DNA of 5,779 nucleotides from Burkholderiales bacterium (GTDB taxonomy: Bacteria > Pseudomonadota > Gammaproteobacteria > Burkholderiales > CAIKXV01), in NCBI GenBank assembly GCA_019751575.1, contig JAIENF010000569.1:1-5779 (forward strand). The letters are read 5' to 3'. The position numbers were made by a program, and so were the translations under genes. Below, piece after piece: positions 5,657-5,779 of the stretch (position 1 is the first letter of the stretch; every line of letters starts with the position of its first letter). A model generated the notes under the pieces. The model made no database searches. It had not been told where the DNA came from and worked only from the letters and a program-made list of their open reading frames with translations.

Positions 5657-5779
5657 AACACCGACAGGCCGGTCTTGGCGGCGAAGGCTTCGAGCGCGGC
5701 GCGCCCGAGCAGCGAATTGCCGGTCGGATCCAGCGCCGGCGACCAGACGCAGAGCGACAGCCGGTCCGGGACCACCGCG
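5653..5779 (-). CDS. glsA: glutaminase, C-terminal end only (5' part outside window)
   Basis: Only the last 41 residues are visible; the gene continues beyond the right edge. They read [17 protein letters not shown] (1-17), then the conserved GNSLLG (20-25), RAALEAF and a final TGLSVF. This pattern, VVP...VWSP.LD..GNS..G...LE, followed by a hydrophobic C-terminus, is typical of serine-dependent glutaminases (PF04960), which hydrolyse glutamine to glutamate and ammonia (EC 3.5.1.2) in the cytoplasm. The catalytic serine and lysine lie in the missing part, so activity cannot be judged. The gene converges on the DHH gene and ends with TAG in the shared CTAG. The identification rests on a short but characteristic stretch. 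Confidence 0.85.
   Translation of the reverse strand, partial: AVVPDRLSLCVWSPALDPTGNSLLGRAALEAFAAKTGLSVF

Overview
This is a very GC-rich window. Every gene strongly prefers G or C at the third codon position. It holds eight protein-coding genes, two of them cut by the window edges. The gene set (a NodI/NodJ-type ABC exporter, a Shethna-type [2Fe-2S] ferredoxin ahead of an alpha/beta hydrolase, a long VanZ-family membrane protein, HemJ, an exported HIRAN protein, a DHH phosphoesterase with an N-terminal NGDADG motif, and glutaminase) suggests a betaproteobacterium, perhaps of the Rhodocyclales/Burkholderiales type. That placement rests on family resemblance recalled from memory, not on a search. 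I see no rRNA, tRNA, insertion sequence, phage gene, CRISPR array or integration scar. It reads as an ordinary, tightly packed chromosomal region.

Layout. Positions 4691 down to 1 carry seven minus-strand genes in a row: VanZ-family protein (4691-3564), [2Fe-2S] ferredoxin (3535-3227), alpha/beta hydrolase (3222-2584), ABC ATPase (2587-1667), ABC-2 permease (1663-845), HemJ (817-401) and a HIRAN-domain protein (386 to beyond the left edge). Gaps run from a 4-base overlap to 28 bases, so a single operon, or two nested ones, is plausible. A perfect TATAAT hexamer overlapping the VanZ stop codon may give the ferredoxin and downstream genes their own promoter. On the right, one plus-strand gene (4694-5656, DHH phosphoesterase) sits between two minus-strand genes with almost no spacing. 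Its start codon lies 2 bases from the VanZ start codon, and its stop codon shares the tetramer CTAG with the stop codon of glutaminase (glsA), which enters from the right edge.

Functional picture. The ATPase and permease form one exporter of unknown substrate. Their relatives include the rhizobial NodIJ pair, but nothing here points to nodulation. HemJ performs the protoporphyrinogen IX oxidation step of heme synthesis. The ferredoxin and hydrolase are close partners by position only. Glutaminase hydrolyses glutamine to glutamate and ammonia.

I did not find a clear new multi-gene system. The points most worth a second look are the head-to-head palindromic start pair (CATCGATG), the tail-to-tail CTAG stop pair, the HIRAN domain behind an apparent signal peptide, and an Arg in place of the usual His in the C-terminal GGGH-type motif of the DHH protein.
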